A stretch of DNA of 34,498 nucleotides from Rikenellaceae bacterium (GCA_017415005.1 JAFQJK010000074.1:1-34498); one strand, 5' to 3'. Counted from the first letter of the stretch, positions 1 to 8,612 are shown. Numbers and translations: made by a program. The notes: generated by a model from the letters alone, not told the origin.

Positions 1-1455
1 AAAGTGTTCATCTATACGGCCAAAGGATTCGGCGAGCACTCGCTCGTCGTGCGCTCGGCCGCGCTTACGTTCTATACGCTGATGTCGATCGTGCCGATCG
101 CGGCGCTCGTGTTCGGCATCGCCAAAGGATTCGGCCTCGAGACCCGCTTCAACGAGTACCTCTACACCACCTTCCCGCAGTACGACCAGCTCATCACGCA
201 GATCATCGGCTTTGCCAACAATATGCTGATGCGTACCAAGGGCGGACTGATCGCCTCGATCGGTTTCGTCGTGCTGTTCTGGGCCGTGATGAAGGTATTC
301 AGCAACATCGAGAACGCGTTCAACAACATCTGGGAGGTCCGCAAGGCCCGCAGCCTGCCGCGCAAGTTCTCGGACTATATGTCGGTCGTTTTCGTGGCCC
401 CGATCCTATGGATCCTCTCGAACGGGATCGCGCTGCACCTGCGCAACACGATCCAGCAATACTCCCAGCCCTGGTTCGTCGACCTGCTCTACGGACTCGC
501 ATCGATCGTCACGCTCTGGGTGCTGTTCGCCTTCATCTACCGCGTGATGCCCAACACGAAGGTCAAGACACGCTCGGCATTCATGGCCGGTATCATCGCG
601 GGTACCATCTTCCAGATCTTCCAGGTCGTCTACGTCTATATCCAGACCCAGGTGAGCGCCTATAACGCCATCTATGGTAGTTTCGCCGCCCTGCCGCTCT
701 TCCTGATCTGGGTCCAGACCAGCTGGCAGATCCTGCTGCTCGGCGCCGAGCTCTCGTTCGCCTACCAGAACATCACCAAGTACGAGCAGGAGAAGGAGTC
801 GCACCAGATGAGCTACGACCTGCGCCGTAAGGTGATGATCGCCGTGATGTACGTCATCATCCGCCACTTCACCCAGAACCAGGGTCCCGTGCCGTCGGAA
901 GCTGCGGCCAACGAGCTGAACCTTCCGGTCCGTACGGTACGCGACGTGATCTTCGACCTCGAACGCGCCGGTCTGATCGCCTCGGTCCGCAACGAGGAGG
1001 ACGAGAAGACCAACCTCTATATCCCGGCCACCGACATCTACAAACTGACGCTGTTCGACGTGATCGACCGCGTGGAGACCAGCGGCCTGTCGAACCTCGA
1101 GACGGTCGACAGCCCCGAGCTCGAGACGGTCAACGCCATCGTCGACCATATGAAGGTCCGGGCGTACGGCTCGCCCGACAACGTACTGCTGATGGACATC
1201 GCACCATTGCCCGCCGCCTGTACCGCCGAAGCCGAGGCCCAGGTACAGGCCGAGATCGCCGGGGCCGCCGCCGAGGCCCATGCGGCCGGTCTGGCCGGCA
1301 CCGCCCTGGAAGCCGCGGCAGCGACAATCGATCCGAACCCGCACGCCGACATCGAAGTACCGTCTGGCAAGACCCCCGGCAGCACCCACCCTTCCGAGCA
1401 AAAAAGCACGCCCGGCACAAAAAAACCGCAACGCGGGACGGGATCGAAACGATAA
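1..1455 (+). CDS. YihY/BrkB-family inner-membrane protein, 5' end outside the window
   Basis: The reading frame is open from the first base, so the true start lies upstream; a GTG at position 4 is only an internal codon. Residues about 10-270 hold the YihY/BrkB membrane domain: several hydrophobic helices, the early TFYTLMSIVPIAAL stretch and the late YGSFAALPLFLIWVQ stretch typical of the family. A soluble region of about 110 residues follows (SYDLRRKVMIAVMYVIIRH, then a winged-helix-like PVRTVRDVIFDLERAGL segment), an architecture common in Bacteroidetes homologues. The last 80 residues are a low-complexity Ala-rich then Lys/Pro/Thr-rich tail with no recognisable fold. The molecular role of the family is not settled; despite the old RNase BN name it is not a nuclease. 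It is followed 45 bp later by a co-directional DUF2520 gene and may be co-transcribed with it. Confidence 0.9.
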   Translation, partial: KVFIYTAKGFGEHSLVVRSAALTFYTLMSIVPIAALVFGIAKGFGLETRFNEYLYTTFPQYDQLITQIIGFANNMLMRTKGGLIASIGFVVLFWAVMKVFSNIENAFNNIWEVRKARSLPRKFSDYMSVVFVAPILWILSNGIALHLRNTIQQYSQPWFVDLLYGLASIVTLWVLFAFIYRVMPNTKVKTRSAFMAGIIAGTIFQIFQVVYVYIQTQVSAYNAIYGSFAALPLFLIWVQTSWQILLLGAELSFAYQNITKYEQEKESHQMSYDLRRKVMIAVMYVIIRHFTQNQGPVPSEAAANELNLPVRTVRDVIFDLERAGLIASVRNEEDEKTNLYIPATDIYKLTLFDVIDRVETSGLSNLETVDSPELETVNAIVDHMKVRAYGSPDNVLLMDIAPLPAACTAEAEAQVQAEIAGAAAEAHAAGLAGTALEAAAATIDPNPHADIEVPSGKTPGSTHPSEQKSTPGTKKPQRGTGSKR

Positions 1456-1500
1456 AATGAATATCTTGCAGAGATTTCGTCCGATCCTAATCCGAACCGC

Positions 1501-2277
1501 ATGAAACGAGTCGTCGTCATAGGCAGCGGCAACGTCGCCGAGGCCCTTGCTCCGGCCATTGCCCGGGCCGAGGGTTACGAGCTGGTCCAGCTCTACGCCC
1601 GCAACCGCGCCGCGGGCGAGCGGATCGCCCGCCTGGCCGGTTGCCCGTACGCCGGACGTCCTGACGGACTGGCCCCTGCCGACATCTACCTGCTCTGTGT
1701 TTCGGACCGGGCCGTCGAGCCTCTCTCACGCACGCTCGCTTTCGGCGACGGCATCGTCGCCCATACGGCCGGCAGCGTCGACCTGGCAGCGCTATCGCCG
1801 GCGATCCGGCACCGTGCCGTGCTCTATCCGCTTCAGACCTTCACCAAAGGGCGGCCGGCCGACTTCACCGATATCCCGCTGTTCGTCGAAGCCTCGGACC
1901 CAAATACGCTCGCCGCTATCGGCCAGCTGGCCCGGGCGCTCTCGTCCCGCGTGCAGGAGCTCGGATCGGCCCGGCGCGCCGTACTCCACCTGGCCGCCGT
2001 CTTCGCAAGCAATTTTGCCAACCACATGTACACCCTCGGCGAGGAGGTGCTCCGCGAGGCGGACATACCGTTCGACGCGCTCGGTCCGCTCATCCTCGAG
2101 ACAGCGCGCAAGGCCGTCGAGAGCGGATCGCCCCGCCGGTCGCAGACCGGACCGGCCGTGCGCAACGACTTCCAGACCCGGACGCGGCAGCGCGAAATGC
2201 TCGCCGCACACCCCGAACTTGAAAGAATCTACACAAACCTGAGCAACAGTATATGGGAAACTTCAAAGAAGATATAG
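1501..2277 (+). CDS. Rossmann-fold/DUF2520 oxidoreductase-like protein
   Basis: The 258-residue product begins with a dinucleotide-binding signature (VVVIGSGNVAEALA, residues about 4-17) like the F420/NADP-dependent oxidoreductase and ProC families. It continues into a helical C-terminal half with the DUF2520 pattern (LHLAAVFASNFANHMYTLGE, then a Pro-containing PLILETARKA segment). The substrate of this family is not established. The ATG at 1501 is chosen because the Rossmann strand starts three residues later. The last 25 bp overlap the start of the next gene in another frame, so the two are almost certainly translationally coupled. The pairing of a DUF2520 gene with a KdsC-type HAD phosphatase recurs in Bacteroidales genomes, which hints at a link with envelope sugar metabolism; that link is an inference. 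Confidence 0.88.
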   Translation: MKRVVVIGSGNVAEALAPAIARAEGYELVQLYARNRAAGERIARLAGCPYAGRPDGLAPADIYLLCVSDRAVEPLSRTLAFGDGIVAHTAGSVDLAALSPAIRHRAVLYPLQTFTKGRPADFTDIPLFVEASDPNTLAAIGQLARALSSRVQELGSARRAVLHLAAVFASNFANHMYTLGEEVLREADIPFDALGPLILETARKAVESGSPRRSQTGPAVRNDFQTRTRQREMLAAHPELERIYTNLSNSIWETSKKI

Positions 2278-2789
2278 CCCGCGTGCGGGCCTTCGTTTTC
2301 GATGTCGACGGCGTGTTCACCGACGGCGGCATCATCGTCACGCCCGAGGGCGACTTCGTGCGTAAATACAACGCCAAGGACGGCTTCGCGCTGAGCCATG
2401 CCATCAAGAAAGGTTACCTGACGGCCGTGATCACCGGCGGACGGGGCAACTGCCTTGAGGCACGCTTCCGCATGCTGGGGATCGACAAGCTCTACCCCGG
2501 ATGCCTCGACAAGCTGAATAAGCTCAAGGAGTTCATGGCCGAGCACGACCTGAAGCCCGACGAAGTGCTGTTCATGGGCGACGACATCCCCGATGTCGAG
2601 CCGATGACCTATGTCGGAATGCCCGTATGCCCGGCCGATGCAGCCACCGAAGTGGTCCGGGTGTCGCGCTACGTCTCGCCCTTCAAGGGGGGCGAGGGAT
2701 GTATCCGCGACGTGGTCGAGCAGACGCTCCGGGCTCGTGGCGACTGGTTCTCACCCGACGACCCGCACGCCGACGTCGCGTCGGCCTGA
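2253..2789 (+). CDS. kdsC: KdsC-type HAD phosphatase (probable KDO-8-phosphate phosphatase)
   Basis: This 178-residue protein fits KdsC, which removes phosphate from 3-deoxy-D-manno-octulosonate 8-phosphate in the KDO branch of lipopolysaccharide synthesis in the cytoplasm. HAD motif I is FDVDG (nucleophile D17, D19), followed directly by VFTDGGI as in KdsC. Motif II is ITGGR (T61). Motif IV is MGDDIPD (D110/D111/D114). Length matches the small C0-type HAD phosphatases, which lack a cap domain and form tetramers. The C-terminal KGGEGCIRDVVEQ segment is the usual KdsC tail. The start codon lies inside the preceding DUF2520 gene (25 bp overlap). A related HAD-IIIA sugar phosphatase remains possible, because no other KDO gene is nearby to confirm the pathway. 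Confidence 0.85.
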   Translation: MGNFKEDIARVRAFVFDVDGVFTDGGIIVTPEGDFVRKYNAKDGFALSHAIKKGYLTAVITGGRGNCLEARFRMLGIDKLYPGCLDKLNKLKEFMAEHDLKPDEVLFMGDDIPDVEPMTYVGMPVCPADAATEVVRVSRYVSPFKGGEGCIRDVVEQTLRARGDWFSPDDPHADVASA

Positions 2790-2893
2790 CACCCGAGTGA
2801 CAGCCGAGTGGTCTCGGGAAGCGCCCCGATGACATCTTTGCGACATGCAGGGGACATCCGGATGACATCCGGATGACGCATGGGCGACAAGCC
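2784..2893. repeat. Degenerate 11-bp tandem repeat in the spacer after kdsC
   Basis: Starting at the kdsC stop codon, the spacer can be cut into ten consecutive 11-bp units with the rough consensus GATGACATCCG. The best units are at 2828-2838, 2850-2860, 2861-2871 (exact consensus) and 2872-2882. Units at 2806-2827 are the most diverged. The period is close to one DNA turn, so any bound protein would repeat on one face of the helix. The rest of the 323-bp spacer up to 3113 shows no convincing gene or TAnnTTTG promoter. Confidence 0.6.
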
Positions 2894-3112
2894 GGGAACA
2901 AACCGTAGACGGGCAACCGCAGGTCGGGCCAAACGCCGGAAACCGACGTCGGCAAGCATACGGGAAATCCACCTACCAAGTGCCGGTTGTGCGGAATGGA
3001 TGGTCGGCAAATGGTATGTTATGGACGGCCCGGTCGCGGCCATCCGGGAACGGCACCGGCAAGAACGCCTCAAGGCCCCCAGATCAAGACCTAACCAAAA
3101 CAACCATACCCG

Positions 3113-5203
3113 ATGAAACACTCCGTACTACACTACCTGTTATGTGTCGCGGCATGCTGGTTCGGCGCCGGAAACGGATACGCGCAACCGGTGTCGGCCC
3201 GGCAGAATCCCGTCGCGAAGTTCCTCGGCGGGCTCCCGCTGCTGCCCGCCGACAACCGGCAGGCCGGCCAGTTCTCGAGTCACAGCCCGCACCAGCAAAA
3301 CGGCGATGCGGGCCATTTTCTCTACCGCGACAGCCACGGCGACGTGGTGATCTTCGATGCCGAAGGCCCGGGCTGCGTCACCAGCATGTGGGGGACGGTC
3401 CTCGACCCGAAAGGAACGTTCAAGTTCTACTTCGACGGCGAGACGACGCCCCGCTATGCGATCGGCATCCACGATTTCTACCAGGGCAAGCATCCCGATT
3501 TTCCGAAACCCTTCGTCTCGTACGACAGCCGGGGCTACTACATCGAGGAGTCCAACGCCGGAAACTGCTTCATGCCGATCCCCTACGCCAAGTCGCTGAG
3601 GATCGCCGTCGAAGGCGAGCCCAACTTCTACCACATACTCTACGAGCAGTTCCCCCATGGTACGGAGATCGAATCGTTCCCGGCCGACACCCCGTCGGCT
3701 GCGGGCCGGGCGATGATCCGCGCCGCAATGGAGCGTAACGAGCGGGCGTCGGCCCCGCGCAGCGCCGTCGAGCGTCCGCGTCCGGCCGCCCCGGCCAACC
3801 GGCCGCGGCGCCCCATGCAGGCCACCGACACCGAACTGGCCGCCTGGCAGGGCGTCGACCTGCTCAAGGTATCGGGCGCCGGGTCGGTGCGCCAGATCGC
3901 GATCGAGATCGACACGCTGCCCGAGCTGCTGCGCAACCTGCGCCTCCTGATGATCTGGGACGATGCGGCCGCTGCTCCGTCCCCCGGCGACAGCCCGAAA
4001 CTCGCATATGAAAAGACCGAGAACAGCCGCCTCTACCATGTTCAGGCACCGCTCGGTTTCTTCTTCGGGTCGCCGCACGCCGTGCTCGACCTCGAGTCGC
4101 TGCCGCTCTCGATCCGCAGGCTGGGCAACGGCCGCGTACGCCTCACGTGCCGCTTCGTAATGCCCTACTGGCAGAACGCCCGCATCACGCTGTACAACAA
4201 GTCGGAGCAGGCCGCCGGGCGCATCACGGCCCGCGTCATGACGGACGATACGCCCTACCCGCAGGACGAGACGGGCTATTTCACCACCGTGTTCCGCGAG
4301 GGAATGACCGAATATGGCCGCGACTGGCTCTTCTGCGAGACGCCGGGAACGGGATGGTTCCTCGGCGCCGTGCAGTCGTGCCGCCTCGAACACTACTGTG
4401 AGGGCAACGAACACTTCTACGCCGACGGTAACCGCACGCCGCAGATCAACGGCACGGGCACAGAGGACTACTACCTCGGATGCTTCTGGCCCAACAAGAA
4501 GTTCAACACGCCGTTCGCGGGCTGCGCGGCCGACGTACGCATTCTGGGCGGAGGCGACCCCAAACAGTTCCTGGTCTGCCTGCCGAGCGACTACACGACC
4601 GCTGCGGTTTACTACCGCTTCCACCTCGATATGCCGATCCCGTTCTACGGCGCGCTCGACGCACGTATCCAGCACGGGTCGGAGAGCCAGATCGAATCGG
4701 AGTACGCCTCACTGGCCTACCTCTACCTACGCCGCCGTCCGGCTCTCGTGCAGACCGACCTGCTGCTGGTCGCCAACCCCGGAAGCGCCAAGGTACACGC
4801 CTACAAGGCCTCCGGCAAGTTCCGCACGGACAGCCTGACAGCCAGGTACGAGGGCAACTACCTCTACACGCCCATCGCCGATCGGGGCAACTACCACACG
4901 AACGGCACGATCGCGTTCCGGGCGACGGTCGATCCCTCGAACAGCGGAGTGCGCCTGCGCCGCCGGGCCGACCAGGCCTTCGGGCGCCAGCGGGCCCGCG
5001 TTTACGTGGACGGGCAGTATGCTGGGACGTGGTACGATGCGCAGCGCAACGACATCCTGCGCTGGTACGACTCGGAGTTCGAGATCGCCCCCGAGCTGAC
5101 GCGCGGCAAAGCATCGCTGCGTATCAAGCTGATCGTGGAGGGAGACTCCGAGGAGTGTAACTTCACCGATTTCGAATACCAGGTACTCTGTCACAAACGG
5201 TAA
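3113..5203 (+). CDS. Secreted GH172 (DUF2961) glycoside hydrolase
   Basis: The 696-residue product starts with a signal peptide (hydrophobic run LLCVAACWFGAG, probable cleavage near residue 24 after YAQ), so it is likely periplasmic or outer-membrane associated. DUF2961 hallmarks are present: YFDGE (106-110) and GTGTEDYYLG (447-456). Glutamates E430 and E451 sit 21 residues apart, which fits the catalytic pair described for family GH172. Characterised GH172 enzymes act on alpha-D-fructofuranosyl, alpha-D-arabinofuranosyl or arabinan-type linkages, sometimes as transglycosylases; the substrate here cannot be read from sequence. The C-terminal part is beta-rich. Residues about 193-240 form an Arg/Pro/Ala-rich low-complexity insertion inside the fold. 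The gene stands alone, with no SusC/SusD pair beside it, and ends at a strong terminator. Confidence 0.9.
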   Translation: MKHSVLHYLLCVAACWFGAGNGYAQPVSARQNPVAKFLGGLPLLPADNRQAGQFSSHSPHQQNGDAGHFLYRDSHGDVVIFDAEGPGCVTSMWGTVLDPKGTFKFYFDGETTPRYAIGIHDFYQGKHPDFPKPFVSYDSRGYYIEESNAGNCFMPIPYAKSLRIAVEGEPNFYHILYEQFPHGTEIESFPADTPSAAGRAMIRAAMERNERASAPRSAVERPRPAAPANRPRRPMQATDTELAAWQGVDLLKVSGAGSVRQIAIEIDTLPELLRNLRLLMIWDDAAAAPSPGDSPKLAYEKTENSRLYHVQAPLGFFFGSPHAVLDLESLPLSIRRLGNGRVRLTCRFVMPYWQNARITLYNKSEQAAGRITARVMTDDTPYPQDETGYFTTVFREGMTEYGRDWLFCETPGTGWFLGAVQSCRLEHYCEGNEHFYADGNRTPQINGTGTEDYYLGCFWPNKKFNTPFAGCAADVRILGGGDPKQFLVCLPSDYTTAAVYYRFHLDMPIPFYGALDARIQHGSESQIESEYASLAYLYLRRRPALVQTDLLLVANPGSAKVHAYKASGKFRTDSLTARYEGNYLYTPIADRGNYHTNGTIAFRATVDPSNSGVRLRRRADQAFGRQRARVYVDGQYAGTWYDAQRNDILRWYDSEFEIAPELTRGKASLRIKLIVEGDSEECNFTDFEYQVLCHKR

Positions 5204-5217
5204 GTCCGGACATGACG

Positions 5218-5257
5218 AAAAAAGCGGAAGCCCCCTTTGCGAGGCCTCCGCTTTTTT
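5218..5257. terminator. Intrinsic terminator after the GH172 gene
   Basis: AAAAAGCGGAAGCC pairs with GGCCTCCGCTTTTT around a short loop (one A-C mismatch) and ends in a T6 run. The A-run on the 5' side makes it potentially active in both directions. It lies 15 bp after the GH172 stop. Confidence 0.88.
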
Positions 5258-5804
5258 ATGCGACAGCAGCCCGGGCCGGCCGGATCACGCTGTAACACAA
5301 GGTGGAGAGACCGGGCAGCACTAAAAACAGAACCAAAATCGGTGCGGGAAACGACCTGTCCGCAGTACCCCTGAAACACGGGAAGGGCGCATGGGAGACA
5401 CGCCCAAGCGCCAGCCGGCAGGCCAGAGAGGAGTGGCATCGCCGCAGGACAACGGGCGGCAGACAGCAAAACCGGGCGAAGACATACGACGGAGAGCGCG
5501 TAGCCGGCAGCCAATGGAGCGTGCACGGACCGATTCTCCGGCAATAAGGAGAACAGGGCAGCCGGATAGAGCGCGCCTAATGAGAGTGCGACGAAAGGTA
5601 TGCGGGCTGTCTGCCTGCCCGGGGGAACGAACGGGACAGAGGAACCGGGTAAAGAACACTTAGTGAATATACGGCGGAAGATATACGAACTGTCTGCCTG
5701 CCCGGGAAACGAACGGGACAGGGGAACCGGGCAGAGAGCGTATGGCGGACGGGCGATGGAACGTATGCAGGCCCGGTACCCCAAGGAAGCGTACGGATCG
5801 GGCG
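5258..5804. other. Non-coding spacer with degenerate 83-bp repeat units
   Basis: No reading frame here looks like a real protein. The clearest structure is a direct repeat: the core at 5607-5655 recurs at 5690-5737 (period about 83 bp), both reading CTGTCTGCCTGCCCGGG followed by AACGAACGGGACAG and GGAACCGGG. The flanks (for example CGACGAAAGGTATGCG against CGGCGGAAGATATACG) also align, and weaker copies appear to lie on each side between about 5524 and 5780. The region separates the convergent GH172 and xerD genes. Confidence 0.55.
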
Positions 5805-6713
5805 CTACCTCTTCCGGCCGCCCAGCGGATGGAAACGCTCGACACTGACCTCAAGCTGGCTACGATCGAGGTGGGTGTAGAGCTCGGTGGTGGTGATCGA
5901 CTCATGGCCGAGCATCGCCTGTACCTGGCGGATGCTGGCCCCGCCGGCCAGCAGATGGGTGGCGAACGAATGGCGGAACGTGTGCGGGCTGATCGTCTTG
6001 TCGATCCCGGCGCGGGCGACCGCCTGGCGGATCAGCGTGAAGATCATCACGCGCGTGAGCTTGCGGCCGTTCTGGTTGAGGAAAACGATATCGGCGCTCG
6101 CCGGATCGACCTTCATCGTGCGCCGCTGGTCGAGGTAAAGGACGATCAGACGGCGCGCCTCGTCGCTCACCGGCACGAGGCGCTGCTTGCTGCCCTTGCC
6201 CGTCACACGGATATAGCCGTCCTCGAAGAACAGGTCGCCCAGCCGAAGCGACACAAGCTCCGAAACGCGCAGCCCGCAACTGTACAACGTCTCGAGCATC
6301 GCCCGGTTGCGGTGGCCGAGCGGGTGGCTCAGATCGACCGTGCCGATGATCCGGTTGATCTCATCCACGGTCAGCACGTCGGGCAGCTTGCGCCCGGTCT
6401 TCGGGGCATCGACTATTGCGGTCGGAAGCTCGTCGATCGCGTCGGTGATGAGCAGGTAATTGAAAAAACTCTTGACCCCGCTCAGCACACGGGCCTGCGT
6501 CGTCTTGCCCGCTCCCGTGTCATAGATATGGGCCATGAAGGCCTCGATCTGCGCGGTACCGGCATCGGCCGCCTCCACGCCGAACTCCCGATCGACAAAG
6601 CCGGCGAACCGGTCGAGGTCGCGCATATAGGCCTCGACCGTATTGTCGGCAAGGCGCTTCTCAAGCTTGAGATAGTAGCGGTAACGCTTAAACAGCCCTG
6701 TCTGGTCCATCAT
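5805..6713 (-). CDS. xerD: Tyrosine recombinase XerD
   Basis: The 302-residue length matches XerC/XerD recombinases, which resolve chromosome dimers at dif with FtsK. The N-terminal SAM-like domain spans about residues 5-95 and the catalytic domain about 110-300. All catalytic residues are present: R149 (GLRVSEL), K173 (TGKGSKQR), H244 and R247 (HTFRHSFATHLL), H270 (LGHESI) and nucleophile Y279 (ELYTHLD). The start is set at the tandem ATG at 6713, which gives MMDQTGLF. An in-frame TTG at 6749 would add 12 residues but lies inside the promoter of the divergent prmA gene. No attachment site, excisionase or phage gene is nearby, so a housekeeping role is more likely than an integrase role. XerC against XerD cannot be fully separated by eye. 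Confidence 0.9.
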   Translation of the reverse strand: MMDQTGLFKRYRYYLKLEKRLADNTVEAYMRDLDRFAGFVDREFGVEAADAGTAQIEAFMAHIYDTGAGKTTQARVLSGVKSFFNYLLITDAIDELPTAIVDAPKTGRKLPDVLTVDEINRIIGTVDLSHPLGHRNRAMLETLYSCGLRVSELVSLRLGDLFFEDGYIRVTGKGSKQRLVPVSDEARRLIVLYLDQRRTMKVDPASADIVFLNQNGRKLTRVMIFTLIRQAVARAGIDKTISPHTFRHSFATHLLAGGASIRQVQAMLGHESITTTELYTHLDRSQLEVSVERFHPLGGRKR

Positions 6714-6726
6714 CCGCAATTTTTCA

Positions 6727-6734
6727 TACCTTTG
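6727..6734 (+). promoter_or_regulatory. Bacteroidetes -7 box for prmA
   Basis: TACCTTTG matches the TAnnTTTG consensus exactly, 25 bp before the prmA ATG, so the leader would be about 18 nt. No good TTTG is seen at -33. The box lies just upstream of, and divergent from, the xerD start. Confidence 0.7.
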
Positions 6735-6758
6735 TGCGAAATTAATCAATTATCCGGA

Positions 6759-7586
6759 ATGAACTACACCGAGCTCACCGTTTCGACGCCCGACACCGCG
6801 CAGGCCGAGATCGCGATGGCCGCACTGAGCGACTTCCCGTTCGACAGCTTCGAGGAGGAGGACGGCGTGCTGAAAGCATACATCCGCGAGGACGACTGGC
6901 GGACCGTACGACCCGAAGTCGAAGCCTGCCTCGCAGACGGCGGGTGGGCCCACACCTACGCCACCATACCCGCGACCAACTGGAACGCCGTGTGGGAGGC
7001 GAACTTCGAGCCGATCACCGTCGACGGCCGCTGTGCGATCCGCGCGCCGTTCCACGTCCCCTACCCCGACTACGAGTACGAGATCGTGATCATGCCCAAG
7101 ATGTCGTTCGGCACCGGCCACCACGCCACCACGGGGCTGATGGTCTCGGCGCTGCTCACGATGGACGTGGCCGGACGCGAAGGGCTCGACACGGGCAGCG
7201 GCACCGGTATCCTGGCGATCCTCGCCGCCAAGCGGGGCGCCGCTCACATCGACGCGATCGACATCGACGAGTGGGCTTACGAGAACGGCTCCGAGAACGT
7301 GGCCGCCAACGGCGTAGCCGACCGCGTGCGCCCCATGCAGGGCGATGCTTCGCTGCTCGGCACGGACCGGTACGACTTCGTCCTGGCCAATATCAACCGT
7401 AACATCCTGCTCGCCGACATGGGCCGGTACGCCGGCGCACTGCGGCAGGGCGGCACGCTCGTGATGAGCGGTATCCTCGAGGCCGACATCCCGGCCATCG
7501 AAGCCGAAGCGTCGCGCCTCGGGCTGCGCCCGGAAGCACGCGACACCCGCAACGGCTGGGCCTCGGTCCGCTGCCGGAAATACTGA
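6759..7586 (+). CDS. prmA: Ribosomal protein L11 methyltransferase
   Basis: PrmA methylates ribosomal protein L11 at lysines and its N-terminus, using S-adenosylmethionine. The 275-residue product has the small N-terminal substrate domain (about 1-85), then PKMSFGTGHHATT (113-125), SAM motif I LDTGSGTGILAI (143-154), the acidic motif DAIDIDEWA and the ANINRNILL motif (210-218). The length is typical for the Bacteroidetes form, which is shorter than the E. coli enzyme. The ATG at 6759 is chosen because an exact TAnnTTTG box lies just upstream and the family N-terminus starts there; sequence further upstream in this frame is only the complement of xerD. The M48 protease gene follows after 20 bp and is probably co-transcribed. 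Confidence 0.93.
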   Translation: MNYTELTVSTPDTAQAEIAMAALSDFPFDSFEEEDGVLKAYIREDDWRTVRPEVEACLADGGWAHTYATIPATNWNAVWEANFEPITVDGRCAIRAPFHVPYPDYEYEIVIMPKMSFGTGHHATTGLMVSALLTMDVAGREGLDTGSGTGILAILAAKRGAAHIDAIDIDEWAYENGSENVAANGVADRVRPMQGDASLLGTDRYDFVLANINRNILLADMGRYAGALRQGGTLVMSGILEADIPAIEAEASRLGLRPEARDTRNGWASVRCRKY

Positions 7587-7606
7587 TATCACAAACTTAA
7601 ACGGAT

Positions 7607-8455
7607 ATGAACATGAAGAACAACCAGATCTGTAACCAGCATCACGGCCACGCTGTCCGCCTGTCGCTCCGCGCCCTTTGCCTCGCGCTGCTGCTCGCCG
7701 CGACAACTCCGGCCACGGCGCAGATCAAGCTCGGCGGCAAGAAGATCGACCTGGGCAAGGCCGCTGCCGCCGTATCGGACGCCGTCAACGCCGCCACGCT
7801 CTCCGACGAGGACATCGCCCGGATGAGCAGCGAGTACATGGAGTGGATGGATGCCAACAACCCGTTGGCATCGTCCGAAAGCGAGCTCGGCCGCCGGCTC
7901 GACAGCCTGACCCGCAACATCACCGACGTGAACGGGATCAAGCCCAATTTCGGAGTCTACGAAGTGGTCGATGTCAATGCCTTCGCATGCGGCGACGGCA
8001 GTATCCGCGTATGCGCCGGGCTGATGGAGATCATGGACGACAACGAGGTCCTGGCCGTGATCGGCCATGAGCTCGGGCACGTCTGCCACACCGACACCAA
8101 GGATGCGATGAAGAACGCCTACCTGATGTCGGCCGCCAAGAACGCCGTCGGAGCAGCCGGGGGAACGGCAGCCAAACTGACCGAATCGGAACTGGGATCG
8201 CTGGCCGAGGCATTCACCAGCTCGAAATTCTCACGCAAGCAGGAAAACGAAGCCGACGACTACGCATTTGATTTCAGCATCCAGCAGGGGATCGACCCGT
8301 ACAGCATGGCCAGTGCGCTCGGTAAGCTGGTCGAGCTCTCGGGCGGCAGCAAGTCGGGCCTCGTGCAGAAAATGTTCTCGAGCCACCCCGACAGCGCAGC
8401 GCGTGCCGCACGGATGAAAGAAAAGGCCGACGCTTACGTAGCCGCACAACCGTAA
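7607..8455 (+). CDS. Secreted M48-family metalloprotease
   Basis: The 282-residue product has an N-terminal signal peptide (LRALCLALLLAATTPATAQ, cleavage near residue 39). The zinc site is HELGH at 154-158, and the third ligand is expected in ENEAD at 213-217, as in M48 peptidases such as BepA/LoiP. These enzymes work in the periplasm on envelope protein quality control; the exact substrate here is unknown. The preceding ACGDGSIRVCAGLM segment resembles the M48 strand that precedes the active-site helix. ATG codons at 7607 and 7613 are both possible starts. The spacing of 20 bp suggests transcription from the prmA promoter, and a hairpin terminator follows. Confidence 0.88.
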   Translation: MNMKNNQICNQHHGHAVRLSLRALCLALLLAATTPATAQIKLGGKKIDLGKAAAAVSDAVNAATLSDEDIARMSSEYMEWMDANNPLASSESELGRRLDSLTRNITDVNGIKPNFGVYEVVDVNAFACGDGSIRVCAGLMEIMDDNEVLAVIGHELGHVCHTDTKDAMKNAYLMSAAKNAVGAAGGTAAKLTESELGSLAEAFTSSKFSRKQENEADDYAFDFSIQQGIDPYSMASALGKLVELSGGSKSGLVQKMFSSHPDSAARAARMKEKADAYVAAQP

Positions 8456-8478
8456 GAACCGATCCTGCTCCCCGGAAA

Positions 8479-8512
8479 CAAAAGGAGCCTGCTAAAGCGG
8501 GCTCCCTTTGTT
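8479..8512 (+). terminator. Probable intrinsic terminator after the M48 protease gene
   Basis: CAAAAGGAGCC (8479-8489) pairs with GGCTCCCTTTG (8500-8510) around a 10-nt loop with one mismatch. The T-tract after it is weak, so efficiency is uncertain. Confidence 0.6.
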
Positions 8513-8612
8513 CATGTCTGGATACAGGACAGGGGCCCCTGCCGGGCTCCGTCGGTATCCCGGGACATCCGCCGCAGACAAAGATCGCGACAGGCAGGAA
8601 CGCCCCGCAAGG

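Noticed and set aside
406..1431. Long open frames antisense to clear genes (also 3140-4675 minus, 10369-11802 plus, 18289-20346 plus, 24675-25982 minus, 26140-27198 minus, 32526-33566 plus)
   Set aside because: They mirror strong genes on the other strand or in another frame, are rich in Arg, His, Gly and Pro, show no family motifs and are expected by chance in GC-rich DNA.
2880..3116. Small plus-strand gene before the GH172 gene
   Set aside because: Composition is Arg-rich and repeat-derived at its start, with no promoter and no recognisable motif.
5805..6713. Phage or conjugative-element integrase marking a mobile island
   Set aside because: Length and motifs fit housekeeping XerD, and there are no attachment repeats, excisionase or transfer genes. 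The only tRNA is 10 kb away.
5742..6758. An N-terminal extension of PrmA reaching back to 5742
   Set aside because: This part is simply the complement of xerD, and an exact promoter box lies just before the ATG at 6759.
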